From Streptomyces umbrinus (GTDB taxonomy: Bacteria > Actinomycetota > Actinomycetes > Streptomycetales > Streptomycetaceae): a stretch of 64,000 nucleotides of DNA. Location: positions 9,895,501 to 9,959,500 of the forward strand of contig NZ_JAUSZI010000002.1 in assembly GCF_030817415.1 (NCBI RefSeq). The letters run 5' to 3'. The notes beneath the pieces are model-generated. The model did not search any database and was not told where the DNA came from. It saw only the letters and a program-made list of their open reading frames with translations. The translations under genes and the position numbers were made by a program. This document shows, one piece after another, positions 47,019 to 56,943 of the stretch (positions are counted from its first letter, which is position 1; the number at the start of each line of letters is the position of its first letter).

Positions 47019-47345
47019 TCAACTCGGCTCTCGTACGGCCGCCACCTGGCCCGGCGGCACGGTGACCGTGCCGCCCTCGACCGGCTTGCCCGTCAGCAGT
47101 TCGACGGCTCCGGCCGTCGCGACGGGAACCTCTGGGAGCAGAGGTTCCCGTCGCGACGGGAACCTCTGCTCCCCGGCCGATGTGGTCGATGAGGAACAGG
47201 TAGTCGGCGTCCTCGGCTGCGGTGTACCGCCGCCTCCCCACCCGGCGGCGTCTTGCGTACCGGCTCCACGCCCGCCTCCGTCCGGATGCGGTCGAGGAGG
47301 GCGGCCAGGGTCGTCGGGTCCGGGTGGGTGGCCAGGTATCAGGTG
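47019..47345 (-). pseudogene. C-terminal remnant of a GH42 beta-galactosidase
   Basis: Three minus-strand frames give the family's C-terminal domain in order. First YLATHPDPTTLAALLDRIRT and EAGVEPVRK (47340-47240), then AEDADYLFLIDHIGRGAEVP (47220-47160), then AGAVELLTGKPVEGGTVTVP and PGQVAAVREPS to the stop at 47019. This matches the WYLAT..., YLF(V/L)I(D/N)H and ELLTGEPV pattern of GH42 enzymes. The catalytic barrel is missing altogether. A 40-bp perfect palindrome interrupts the last frame change. Confidence 0.65.
47134..47173. repeat. 40-bp perfect palindrome
   Basis: The half-site GGGAGCAGAGGTTCCCGTCG is followed directly by its exact reverse complement, with no spacer. A further copy of the 19-bp unit GTCGCGACGGGAACCTCTG lies immediately to the left (47117-47135), so the region also looks like a tandem duplication. 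It lies inside the GH42 remnant, where it shifts the reading frame. Confidence 0.9.
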
Positions 47346-47609
47346 GTGCCCGTGCACTTCGCGTTCCTCGTCACCGCCGGGACGCCGACGCCGGTCAGCG
47401 GTCCGGACGTCGACGTGACGGCCTGCGCGCCTTCCAAGCTGACTCTCAGGGGGACGGCGATTGTTGCAAACGGCCAGGGCCGCTCCTCGCCGCGCTTGCT
47501 TGGTCCTCGAAGTGAGTGGGGAGCGAAATCGCAGCCGCGGGTCCGGGCTGTGATGGGGTTCAACGAGGTCCGGCCCCGAGCGGGAGCGCCGCCAGCGACC
47601 GGTCCCGCG

Positions 47610-48656
47610 TCAGTTGTTCTGAGTGGTGCGGCGTCGACGCATCAGGTACACGGCCGCGGCGCCACCGAGGATGAGCGCCCCGCCCGCGCCGGCGATGACG
47701 GGTGTGGCGGAGTTGCCGCCGGTCTCAGCCAGGTTCAAGCCGTCGTCGCCGGTCTGGGTGTTGGGCTGATTGCCCGCGGCGACAGCGTTCTCGGCGTTCT
47801 CGGCACTCTTCGAGCCGGCGGACTCGGCGGAGGACTGGCCGTCGGACGAGCCGCCTTCGGCCACGCCGCTGCCGGATCCGTCACCGTGCGAACCGTTACC
47901 GTCCGAACCATCATGGTCGGCGCCGGAGGCGCCCGGCATCGCGCAGGTGGCCTCGGCGAGCACGATCTCCCCGGATGCCTTCACCACGCCCAGCTTGGCT
48001 GGGGTCACTGTGTACTTCAGCCGAAGCGCGGTGGCGGCCCCGGTGCTGTCCGTCGTGGTCGCGTTCTCCAGGACGAGGTCAACGGTGCCGACGCCCGGCA
48101 CCTCGACGTGCTGGTCACCGGGCCCGTTGACAGGGATCGGCTTGCCCAGGACGGTCACGTTGTCCGCCAGCGCGGCCTTCGCGGTCGGCTTCTTGCCCGT
48201 CTCGCAGGAGGCCGTGGCCTTCAGAAGGTCAGCGCTCACCAGCGGGTTGTCGGGCAGGCCGGGTGCGTAGGCTCGTAGGCCGACGAGCTTGACGTCGCCC
48301 ACCGACCGGTGCGCGTCCGCTGCGACGCTGGAATGCGCGACCTTGGCCTTGACCAGCGTTGTGGGCTGCCCCTTGTTCGCACCGTTCACCTCGGCGGTGA
48401 GCAGCGTCTGCTGCGCGTCCCCGGGCGCGCTCAGGTCGCTGAGTGCCTCTTTCACCGCAACGTCGCCGACGCCCTCCACGGAGATGCCGAGGTCGGCGCG
48501 CGCCGCGACGGCGGTCGCCTTGCCGGCGGAGCCGGAGTGTTCGTCCGCGGGTACGGCATAGGCCGGGCCGACGGACAGTGCGCCGCCGATCGCCAGAGCC
48601 GAGACGCTCAGGAGAGCGGCTGGGCGTGCGGGCATGCTGAAGACATTCGTGTACAA
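47610..48656 (-). CDS. SCO1860-type secreted protein with LAETG sortase anchor
   Basis: About 348 aa from TTG 48656 (GGGGG 8 nt upstream); a GTG at 48671 and ATG at 48635 are alternatives. The signal peptide ends near GPAYA-VPAD. The mature part is beta-rich with one Cys pair (ASCETG and EATCAM), then a Gly/Ser/Asp-rich linker and a sorting signal: LAETG, hydrophobic helix (PVIAGAGGALILGG) and RRRR tail. The LAETG form is recognised by class E sortases. It would be covalently attached to peptidoglycan on the cell surface; its function is unknown. Confidence 0.88.
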   Translation of the reverse strand: MYTNVFSMPARPAALLSVSALAIGGALSVGPAYAVPADEHSGSAGKATAVAARADLGISVEGVGDVAVKEALSDLSAPGDAQQTLLTAEVNGANKGQPTTLVKAKVAHSSVAADAHRSVGDVKLVGLRAYAPGLPDNPLVSADLLKATASCETGKKPTAKAALADNVTVLGKPIPVNGPGDQHVEVPGVGTVDLVLENATTTDSTGAATALRLKYTVTPAKLGVVKASGEIVLAEATCAMPGASGADHDGSDGNGSHGDGSGSGVAEGGSSDGQSSAESAGSKSAENAENAVAAGNQPNTQTGDDGLNLAETGGNSATPVIAGAGGALILGGAAAVYLMRRRRTTQNN

Positions 48657-48912
48657 CTGAGAAACCCCCACAGAGACATGGAGCCGTCGGCGCTACGGTG
48701 CTCGCTGCAGCGTGTCCGCCGACGACCTCGACCCGCAGATCATGGCCTCACCGATGCCGGTCGTGCGACAATCCGACAGCCGATCACCCCAACGTGCGGT
48801 TTCCTCACCCACTCCTTGCCTACCGCGCAACTTCTGGGCCTGCTAACTCGTTGCCGTCAACCGGCCCCGGCCCTAACGCCGTTCTGCATGGACAGTGGTC
48901 GACCGCGTCGCT

Positions 48913-49025
48913 GTTGCCTGGTCGGCGTAGTGCTTCTCCTCGAACTCGACCGGGCTGAGGTAGCCGAGCCGTTTCTGGATGCGCCGGGAGTTGTAGAAGC
49001 CGTCGATGACCCTGTTGCCTAATTG
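48913..49025 (-). repeat. IS3-family transposase tail, left inverted copy
   Basis: The minus strand encodes VIDGFYNSRRIQKRLGYLSP and VEFEEKHYADQA, the C-terminal end of an IS3 OrfB integrase-type transposase. The same 113 bp occurs in opposite orientation at 50817-50929 with about one mismatch. The two copies flank the IS1182-type transposase gene. Confidence 0.85.
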
Positions 49026-49027
49026 AT

Positions 49028-50695
49028 TCATGCTGCGAGGTCGAGGGCTGCCAGTCGCGAAGTAAGGGTGCGAGCGAGTGGGATTTCGTTCCACCAGGCA
49101 TCGAGGCGGATCAGGTTGACAGCAGTAGCTGTGAGCACGTGCGCGAGGTGAGTCTTGGCCAAGCCCACGTAGCGGGTCCGGCGGACTCCGGCAGTCGCGA
49201 CGGCCTGGTGGATGGTGCCTTCCACCCCTGCTCGGGCTGCGTAGCGTTGCTTCCACTCGTCCGTGGACTGCTCGGCGCGAACGCGTTCGAGCACCGCGTC
49301 CTGGTCCTGTGGGCGGACGGTCAACTGCCGTCCGTACTGGGTGGAGCGGGTGCACTGATCACGTGCGGGGCAGGGTGCGCAGGTGGCGGTCGCGAAGCGG
49401 ATGCGGATCGCATCCCGGCCGTTGTTGTCCACGCCTTCTGTCCAGTACCTGCTCGTGGCACCGGTCGGGCAGACGGCTTGCCTGGCCTGCCAGTTGATGG
49501 CGAAGGCGGTCTTGCCGAAGCCGCCGCCCCGGGCCGCCTGCCGGGTGTTGTTCGACCGCACCGGCCCAGTGACGGTGACACCACGGGAGACCGGTGCGGT
49601 CAGCAGCAGCTCGGCGGAGGTGTACCCGGCATCCAGCAGGTGCTCCGCCGGCAGGAGACCCCTACTGGTGAGACGGTCGTGGACTTCATCGACGACCATC
49701 GCGTCGTTGACCGTGGCGTCGGTCGTGACGACGTGGGTGATCAGGTGCGGGCGCTGTGACTGTTTGGGGTCGTCACAGCTCTCGCTGACGTGGATCTTGT
49801 AGCCGACCCAGGCGGATCCGCGTTTCTTCGCGTACCGGGCATCGGGGTCATAGGGCGAGGCGATCAGCACTCTGCTCGGCGGGAGATCGTCCTTCCCCCG
49901 CCAGGCCACCTCCTCTTCACCGTCGGCGACAGCGCGGGTGAACTGCTGCACCCACACGGTGCGCAGGACTGTCACGGCGGGCACCTGACGCAGCCATGTC
50001 GGCGCCTTCGGCGTGAAGACGGCTTCGAGCAGGCGGTAACCGTCGGCGGCGATCTGCCGGGCGAGTTCACGCCGCTCCTGCTCCTCCGTCGGCAACCGGT
50101 AGGCATCGACCCTGGCTCCGTACCGTTCCTGCCAGGCGGGGTCCATCGACGTGCGCATCCAGTCCGGCGCCGCGGCGGCGAGTGCTTCCAGCGCGGCCCG
50201 CAGTGTCTCCCCGACAAACTCCAGGCGGTTGAGGGACCGCACTGCGGCCAGGACGTGTGTCGAGTCGGTGCGCTGCCGTCCGCCGGAGGCGACCAGTCCC
50301 ATCCCGGTGAGCCGCTCCAGCAGCAGGTCCAGGATCTTCTCCTCAAGACGGTGCGCGAGTAGCCGGTCCCGGAATCCGGTCAGCACGGTGTGGTCGAAGC
50401 CGGGATCGGTCAACTCCAGACCCAGCAGGTACTTCACGTCGATCCTGGCCCGTACCGCGTGTGCTGCCTGGCGATCGGTCAGGTTCTCGGCGAACTGCAG
50501 GATGCTGACCAGCGCCAGCTGGCCAGGCGAGACGCCAGGGCGCCCTCGGACCCCGAAAGCCTCCTTGAACTCCTCGTCCGCGAACAGCGGGCCGAGGCTG
50601 TCACGGATCCTCATCGCCAGACAGCCCTTGGGGAAGGCAGCACGCGCCACGTCCCGCGTCACCGCGGGCACCTCCGCCCTTGAGTCCGGCCGCAT
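49028..50695 (-). CDS. IS1182-family transposase
   Basis: 555 aa from ATG 50695; the frame is open to 50770. N-terminal DUF772-type domain (FKEAFGVRGRPGVSPGQLAL, DRQAAHAVRARIDVKYLLGL), DDE core with TDSTHVLAAVRSLNR, VTTDATVNDAMVVDEVHDRL, HLLDAGY and the C-terminal ARAGVEGTIHQAVATAGVRR carrying the Glu. A Cys-rich segment (CAPCPARDQC) typical of the family lies between. The frame is intact, so the enzyme may be active. It is bounded on both sides by inverted 113-bp IS3 fragments. Confidence 0.93.
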   Translation of the reverse strand: MRPDSRAEVPAVTRDVARAAFPKGCLAMRIRDSLGPLFADEEFKEAFGVRGRPGVSPGQLALVSILQFAENLTDRQAAHAVRARIDVKYLLGLELTDPGFDHTVLTGFRDRLLAHRLEEKILDLLLERLTGMGLVASGGRQRTDSTHVLAAVRSLNRLEFVGETLRAALEALAAAAPDWMRTSMDPAWQERYGARVDAYRLPTEEQERRELARQIAADGYRLLEAVFTPKAPTWLRQVPAVTVLRTVWVQQFTRAVADGEEEVAWRGKDDLPPSRVLIASPYDPDARYAKKRGSAWVGYKIHVSESCDDPKQSQRPHLITHVVTTDATVNDAMVVDEVHDRLTSRGLLPAEHLLDAGYTSAELLLTAPVSRGVTVTGPVRSNNTRQAARGGGFGKTAFAINWQARQAVCPTGATSRYWTEGVDNNGRDAIRIRFATATCAPCPARDQCTRSTQYGRQLTVRPQDQDAVLERVRAEQSTDEWKQRYAARAGVEGTIHQAVATAGVRRTRYVGLAKTHLAHVLTATAVNLIRLDAWWNEIPLARTLTSRLAALDLAA

Positions 50696-50816
50696 AGACA
50701 CCGCACCACCCCCAGTCCTCGCGGCCGGGGGCCCCGGTTTCACACCCTCGAACCGCTCTGCACCACACACTTCAGGAGGGGCATGTCACGCGACCGATGA
50801 TTGCGTCAAAGTCACC

Positions 50817-50929
50817 CAATTGGGCAACAGGGTCATCGACGGCTTCTACAACTCCCGGCGCATCCAGAAACGGCTCGGCTACCTCAGCCCGGTCGAGTTC
50901 GAGGAGAAGCACTACGCCGACCAGGCAAC
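50817..50929 (+). repeat. IS3-family transposase tail, right inverted copy
   Basis: The plus-strand frame reads GNRVIDGFYNSRRIQKRLGY and continues to a stop near 50981. The first 113 bp are the reverse complement of 48913-49025. It begins about 45 bp upstream of the longest IS1182 transposase frame. Confidence 0.85.
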
Positions 50930-51193
50930 GACCGAACGAACGAACCTGAAATCCCGTCAACCCGCCCTGACCAGCTGATCAGCACCTCCCGCACACCGGG
51001 GGAAGTTCAGTATTGCCAAGCTGCGCGACGGCCGCGGCCCGGCCGGTCCTGCGCGCACCGGACTTCGAATAGCAACTGGCAGGGTGTCAGCCCATAGGGG
51101 CAAATCAGTTCTTCAGGTGAACTTACCACCTTTCACGGGGATATCCGTTAGACATCCTCTTATCCTCTTCTCGACTGGAGCAGACCGGACACG

Positions 51194-53308
51194 GTGTGCC
51201 TGCCCTCCTTGGGCTTGATGACTGTCGGGGGTTGCGTGAGGCTGGGCAAGGCCGGCTGGTGGGGCTGGTTGCACGCTGTTCGTATCGGCTGGCCATCGGC
51301 AGCCGGTGGGCGGGGCAGGACTTCGTGGCTGGGATGTGTGCTTGCCGCCGCAGTGAGTGCGGGCGCGGCAGCGGCGCTGTTCATCCCGGCCGTTGCGGGA
51401 GTGCCGGCTGCGTATGGTCTGGCCGTCCTGTCCCTGCTTGGGCGTGCCAGGGCGGCCGCCGGACGGGTGCGTCTTCGCCTCGTACTCTTTGCGGGTTCTG
51501 CGGCAGCGGGTGGCCTTCACCATCTCGTGGTCGGTCACCTTTCTTCCTCTCGAGGGGAGTCCGCTGGTGGCGTCCACTTCGTCCTCCAGCTGCTGGCGGT
51601 CGCCGGAATCGTCTTGTCTCTGGTGGTGGCGGTCGCCGGACTGGTGCTCGCAGTTGCAGCCCGCGGCACGACGCTGATCTGGCTGCGGCGAGTCCTGGAC
51701 GGATGGGTGATCGCCGGCTCCCTGCTCACTCTGGGCTGGGTGCTGCTGCTGCATCGCGCCGACCGAAGCGGCGATGCGTTCGGTTCTTTGCAGGATCTGG
51801 CACGCGTGGTGACGGACATCGTGGTCTTCGGACTTCTGGTGGCACTGCGTTTCGCACTGAAGCGTCATGAGCGCACATCGACAACGGTGGGTGCCCTGGC
51901 CCTCGTCGCTTTGTCTGCAGGCGACATGCTGCGCATCCTCATGCCGGCCCCCGGCACCTGGTACGGCATTCCTTGCGCGGCGGCCTGCTCGATCACTGGT
52001 CTGTTCCTCATCGCCGTGACTCCATGGCTGCCCGGAGGCACCAGCGTCGTGGACGTCGGCCAGCACCTCATGCCCGTCGTCGCAGTCGTGGCCGCTTTCG
52101 TGCCCGTGGCCGTCTGCGCCCTGGCCCTGGCAGCCCACACCATGGTCGGCGGCCACACTGACATGACCCTCATGGTCCTGGCAGGCTCGCTGCTTGTCGC
52201 GCTTGGTATCCGGCAAGGCATCATCCACGCCGATCACCTTCATATCACCCGCGAAGCCACCACCCGGGAGGCGCTTTACCGCACCCTGGTCGACGGCACT
52301 CGCGACGTGATCACCATCGTCAGCCCGGACGGCCGCGTCCGCTTCGTCAGTCCTGCCGCCCACCACGTCTTCGGCTACCAGCCCGAAGACCTGATCGGCG
52401 CCCGCCTGCCCCTGCACTGCCACCCCGACGACGTGACGCCGCTGATGCAAGCAGTCGAGGCGCTGCAGCAGGAAGCCGCATCAGGTATCCGAGGCCCGGG
52501 CCGCCGCGTGTCCTGCCGGGTCCGCCACGCCGACGGACGTTGGCGTCACGTCGAATCGACAGTCAGCCACCACACCGAGGGAATGATCTTCAGCAGTCGC
52601 GATGTGACCGAACGGCTCGCCCTGCAGGAACAACTCGAGCACCTGGCCTTCCACGACGCGCTCACCGGACTGCCCAACCGGGCCCTCTTCGCCGACCGAG
52701 TCGCGCACGCCCTGCGGAAACGGACCACTCGCACAGCCCCACCCACAGTGCTCTTCGTGGATCTGGACGGCTTCAAGGCCGTCAACGACTCGGCCGGACA
52801 CGCGGTCGGCGACGCTCTCCTGGTCCACGCCGCTCGTCGGCTCCAGGCATCCGTACGGGCCGAAGACACCGTAGCCCGCCTCGGCGGTGACGAGTTCGCC
52901 GCCCTTTTGGAGGGAGAGGCCGGGACACACCCCTCCCGTGCCAGAGACGTCGCCGAGCGAATCCTGTCCGCCCTGGCACAACCCTACGAGATCGCCGGCA
53001 AGGAGGCGCTCGTCTCGGCCTCCATCGGCATGACAGTAGCCCTCCCCGGCGTCACACCGGACGAACTCCTCCACCAAGCCGACAAAGCCATGTACGAGGC
53101 CAAAAGAGCAGGCAAAGCACGCATCCGTATGCACACCCCCCAACCCCACCAAAACCGCCACAGTCCATCACCCGAGGCCCAACGGGCGGCCATTCCCCTC
53201 CAGGAGTCAGACGAACCGGCCGCGCAAGACCCGCCATCAGCCCATCAAGACGACCGCAGCACCCCCCATCGCGTGGAGACCGGGGCTTCCACACAACGAA
53301 CACCATGA
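51194..53308 (+). CDS. Membrane-bound diguanylate cyclase with PAS domain
   Basis: Up to 704 aa (GTG 51194; ATG 51218 also possible). Nine or ten transmembrane helices fill residues 45-350, followed by a PAS domain (DVITIVSPDGRVRFVSPAAH, SSRDVTERLALQEQL). The GGDEF domain (about 480-640) has LAFHDALTGLPNRALF, FVDLDGFKAVND and the canonical RLGGDEFAALL. An RxxD inhibitory site (RAED) lies five residues before GGDEF, so product inhibition by c-di-GMP is expected. No EAL domain follows. c-di-GMP controls development in Streptomyces through BldD. Nearby IS elements suggest a recently moved locus. Confidence 0.92.
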   Translation: MCLPSLGLMTVGGCVRLGKAGWWGWLHAVRIGWPSAAGGRGRTSWLGCVLAAAVSAGAAAALFIPAVAGVPAAYGLAVLSLLGRARAAAGRVRLRLVLFAGSAAAGGLHHLVVGHLSSSRGESAGGVHFVLQLLAVAGIVLSLVVAVAGLVLAVAARGTTLIWLRRVLDGWVIAGSLLTLGWVLLLHRADRSGDAFGSLQDLARVVTDIVVFGLLVALRFALKRHERTSTTVGALALVALSAGDMLRILMPAPGTWYGIPCAAACSITGLFLIAVTPWLPGGTSVVDVGQHLMPVVAVVAAFVPVAVCALALAAHTMVGGHTDMTLMVLAGSLLVALGIRQGIIHADHLHITREATTREALYRTLVDGTRDVITIVSPDGRVRFVSPAAHHVFGYQPEDLIGARLPLHCHPDDVTPLMQAVEALQQEAASGIRGPGRRVSCRVRHADGRWRHVESTVSHHTEGMIFSSRDVTERLALQEQLEHLAFHDALTGLPNRALFADRVAHALRKRTTRTAPPTVLFVDLDGFKAVNDSAGHAVGDALLVHAARRLQASVRAEDTVARLGGDEFAALLEGEAGTHPSRARDVAERILSALAQPYEIAGKEALVSASIGMTVALPGVTPDELLHQADKAMYEAKRAGKARIRMHTPQPHQNRHSPSPEAQRAAIPLQESDEPAAQDPPSAHQDDRSTPHRVETGASTQRTP

Positions 53309-53651
53309 CGCGCTCTACCTAACACCCCCGCTGGCGGCACCCTGCGACCCCTACGCGACCCGGACGCGGCCCAGCCCGACGACGATGAGGACGCTGTGAG
53401 ATGAGCTGGGCGGTAGCGGGCAAAACCGCTCCTGAGTCGCGGCGCAGATGAAGCCGCCGGCATCCGCCTTGCCAGCGGGGGGACCCTCAGAGTCGAGGAC
53501 AAGAACGGGGGATACCTACCTGGTGCCGGAATCGCCGAACGCCGAGCATCGAGGGATGCCGAACCTCAATCGCCCGCTCCTTATGGGTAACACGGATGAG
53601 ACGCCCGCGGACTCGGCTGCACTCAGCCCCTCGCAAGCCAATGCCACGTAG
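53309..53651. other. Intergenic region, no gene seen
   Basis: About 340 bp between the diguanylate cyclase and the IS4-type transposase. Only short frames without ribosome sites are present. Its right end should include the IS terminus. Confidence 0.4.
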
Positions 53652-55080
53652 TTAAGAAACAGCGAGGATTTTGATGTTGGGCGGGTCGGAGTGGTGGATG
53701 GTGGTTTCGGTGGGTTGCTTCTTTCTGTAGGCGTGGACGTGGACACGTTTGACGGCTCGTGGGCTGGTGCGGTGGCGTCGGCGCGGGTTGGGCCTCTCCA
53801 GGATTTCTGCGCGGGCTAATTCAAGAGCGTTTCTGAGACGGCGAGGGGGAAAAGCCCGCCTGGTCAGTGATCTGACGGCGTATGACACGAAGTGATCTGA
53901 TGAAGGACAGCCTGTCAGGGTCGATGTCAGCTTGGTCAGCCGCCTCGCACATCAGGTGTCGGACCGCATAATGGGTCAGCAGCAGCGCCCAGATCTCCTG
54001 CTCGATCATGTCCGGAGACTTGGAGCGCAGAACACCACCGCGGCCACGCTGATGGGTCTTGACCTCGTCGAGGCCGGATTCAAATTCCCAGCGTTCGGCG
54101 TAAGCAGCCGCAAGCTCAGCAGCATTGGCTCCATCCGGATCCATGATCGTGGTGATCAGGCAGAAGATCTCTCCCTTGCCCTCACGGTTGGTCACTTCGT
54201 ACTCGACAACCCGGACCGGGATCCCGGACGGTTCCTCGATTCGCGCCGAACCACGGTGTCGCTGAGTCGCGCGCCGGCCCCGAACCTTCGGGTCGAGCAG
54301 AAAGGACTCATACGACCCGTCCTTCAGCGGCCGGACCACCGGCAATTGAGGGCCATCAGGCATCCGCCACAACAGGTCCGCTCCCGTGGCGGCGGCCGCC
54401 TCCCACAGCCGGTACGCGTAAAATCCCCGGTCAGCGGTGACCAGCATGCCGGGCTCGAAATCAGCGACCAGATCCCGGGCAAGAGTGCCTTCGTCCGTCC
54501 GCCACGGGCCCAGCCGGGCGGCCACGATGGCATGCGTGCCGCATTCACCCAACCCCACGATCTTCACCTGCGGAAACGGGGCGGGATTCCGTGTCCCACC
54601 GGAACGTCCGAACTTCGCCTCATTCGCAGGAGTATCGGGAATATCCAGCACGAAACCATCGATGGCCATTAGCCGCCACCGGCCCAGCCACGCCCCCTGC
54701 GTGCCCCGCTGGGCACACGGCAGCGCCACCCGCTCGAACAGCAGCTTCAAAGGTTCCGACCCGAGACGCCGACGTGCCTGAGAAATCGCACTGGAGGTAG
54801 GAACCTTCCATTCCTTCCGCCATGTCCCCAGAAAACGCAGGCCGCTGACGAGGAGACGGATCACCTCCTCGTAAGAATCGCCGAAGAACAAGCACAGAGC
54901 CATGACGTAATAGACGACCACACGCGCAGGCAGCAGACGGGATCGCTTCTCGGCCCGTCCCGTCTCGGCGAGCACCTCGTCGACCAGGTCACGGTCCACC
55001 AGACGTGTCAGAACCCCGATACCCACCCGGTCAGTCAGCCGTTCGCCGGAGACCACCGCACCATCTCGAGCCCCACCCAT
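53652..55080 (-). pseudogene. IS4-type transposase gene with a frameshift near its 3' end
   Basis: The main frame (55080-53821) gives a DDE transposase: LTDRVGIGVLTRLVDRDLVD, LMAIDGFVLDIPDTPANEAK (Asp), LVTADRGFYAYRLWEAAAAT (Asp) and YAERWEFESGLDEVKTHQRG (Glu, the YREK-like signature). It stops early at AGFSPSPSQKRS. The normal C-terminus (RRLRNALELARAEILERPNP to IKILAVS) is present in the +1 frame from about 53848 to 53652. The switch point is TTTTCCCCCT, a run prone to slippage. Either one base was gained or a +1 shift is used. Confidence 0.85.
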
Positions 55081-55249
55081 GAACGAAGAAGATAACCAGT
55101 TTCACCCGCATAGGGAAAGGCCAGCGGCTATACCTGTTGGCTATCCACAGCCAGCCCGGGCGTGTCGCTGTGCATATGTGGAAACAGCACACTGAACTGC
55201 TTATCTACGTGGCATTGCCTCGCAAGCAGCTGCCGTCACTGCGATAGCA

Positions 55250-56943
55250 ATGTCTTGCGGAGCCTTTGCGGCATATGCCGTGTCGTTGTCCATAGGGAAG
55301 GCCCCATGGCCGTGGTGGATGCAAATTCCCATCCAAAGCGCAGGCATCACAGCAGTGGCGGCCGGACTCGTCATGATGGTACGGCGCCCTCGCCTGAGCC
55401 GTATCGGTACTCTGCTCGTTGCGTACGGATTGACCTGGTATGTCGGGGATTTGCAGTTCAGTGGGAACCGCTTGCTATATGCCATCGGCTTCTGCTTGTT
55501 CTTCTTCAACGCTGCGGTCATGGCTCACATCGCTTTGAGCTTTCCCTCAGGCCGATTGCGGGGTCGCATCACATTCGTCGTCGTCATCAGTCTTTACGGC
55601 GTCATCCTGGTCACCCAGACCGCTCGGTACCTCGTCGAAGAATCGCCTCCACCGCAGGTCTGGGGCGACCCCAAAGCAGGGACCTACTCGCCGTGGGCTA
55701 CCGCTGGGACGGTAGCCGGGATGATGCTCTGTGCCGCCGTTTGGTGTTGCTGATTCGGCGTTGGCGTTCAGAGAGACCAGTGATGCGCAGGAGTGCTGCT
55801 CCGGTTTGGTTCTCCGCTGCTCTGGCGGCACTGATCGTCAGCGGTTTCTTGATTGTTGCCTTGGTAAATGCGTCTGCCCGACTGAACCACATCCTTCTTT
55901 TCGGTTATGCCACGGCTGTACTGCTTGTTCCTGTCGCCAGTCAGGTTGGTGCACTTCGGGAATGGGCTGGTCGGGCGAGCGCTTTCGAGCGGCTTGCCGA
56001 TTTTGAGCAGGTGGCCAGCGAGGGATATCGGGAGCTCCTGGCTAAGTGGCTCAGAGACCCAGAAATTCAGATTTACCCATGGCTCCCCCACGAGGAACGA
56101 TATGCCAACCCGGCTGGAGGGGCTATCAGATTCCCGACAGACCCGAGGCGCGCGAAGACCTATCTGGAATGGCGGGGACAGCCGCTTGGTGTACTCATTC
56201 ATGATTCCTCTCTCGCTGGTGCTCGGCAACTGAAGTCAGTAGCAACCGTCACAAGAATCATCCTTGAGAAGGAAGCTCTTCAAGCAGAGGTAGCCCAAGC
56301 CGGCATGATGCTGTTCGACTCAGAGGTGAAGCAGCGCAAGGCACTTCAAAGTGCCCTTCATAACGGCGGACAAGAACAGATCATGGGAATTCGCTTCATC
56401 CTCAACCAACTTAAGGGTGAACCGGGGCTGGAAAATTCGAGGGCAACGGAACTGATACAGAAGGCCCTGGATGGAGTCGAGGAGCTTAAGCAGCAGATCA
56501 GGGACGTTTCATTCCAGCTATTTCCGCCAGCGCTTGAAAAATACGGACTGCAAGCCGGAGTCGAATCACTTTACGACCGACTGGGACTCCCGCTGGAGAA
56601 TTTAGCCATTCCCGAAACTCTTCGCGACCAGCTGTTGCAGGGCGATGAAGACTGGGCTAAGCGTATAGAGCATGCCGCCTACGGGGTGATCAGCGAAGCA
56701 GTACTCAATGCCAGGGTTCATGCGGGTACCGATAACATCCGCGTGACCGTCAACCTCCACTGCGATCAACTCATCGTGGAAATCGACGATGACGGCATGG
56801 GAGGTGCCGAATCACCTGTTTCCTCGGGGGTCGGCCTTCACCGAGCGACCCAGCTCGTGAAGGTACTCGGAGGGACCTTCAAACTGAACAGCCCAACTGA
56901 CGAGGGCACACACATAAGGGTGGAAATTCCATGCACATCATGA
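55250..56943 (+). pseudogene. Membrane sensor histidine kinase gene with a frameshift
   Basis: The first frame (ATG 55250 to 55753) encodes a membrane domain of at least four helices (YAIGFCLFFFNAAVMAHIAL, TFVVVISLYGVILVTQTARY). Near 55740 the frame changes, and the rest (LLIRRWRSERPV..., two more helices, then cytosolic) runs to 56943. The kinase part has QRKALQSALHNGGQEQIMGI, a HisKA_3 box with HNGGQ in place of the common HDxxQ, and a HATPase domain (ISEAVLNARVHAGTDN, DDDGMGG, GVGLHRATQLV). The paired regulator gene overlaps its end by 13 bp. GC content and codon use are lower than in neighbours, suggesting transfer. Confidence 0.8.
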
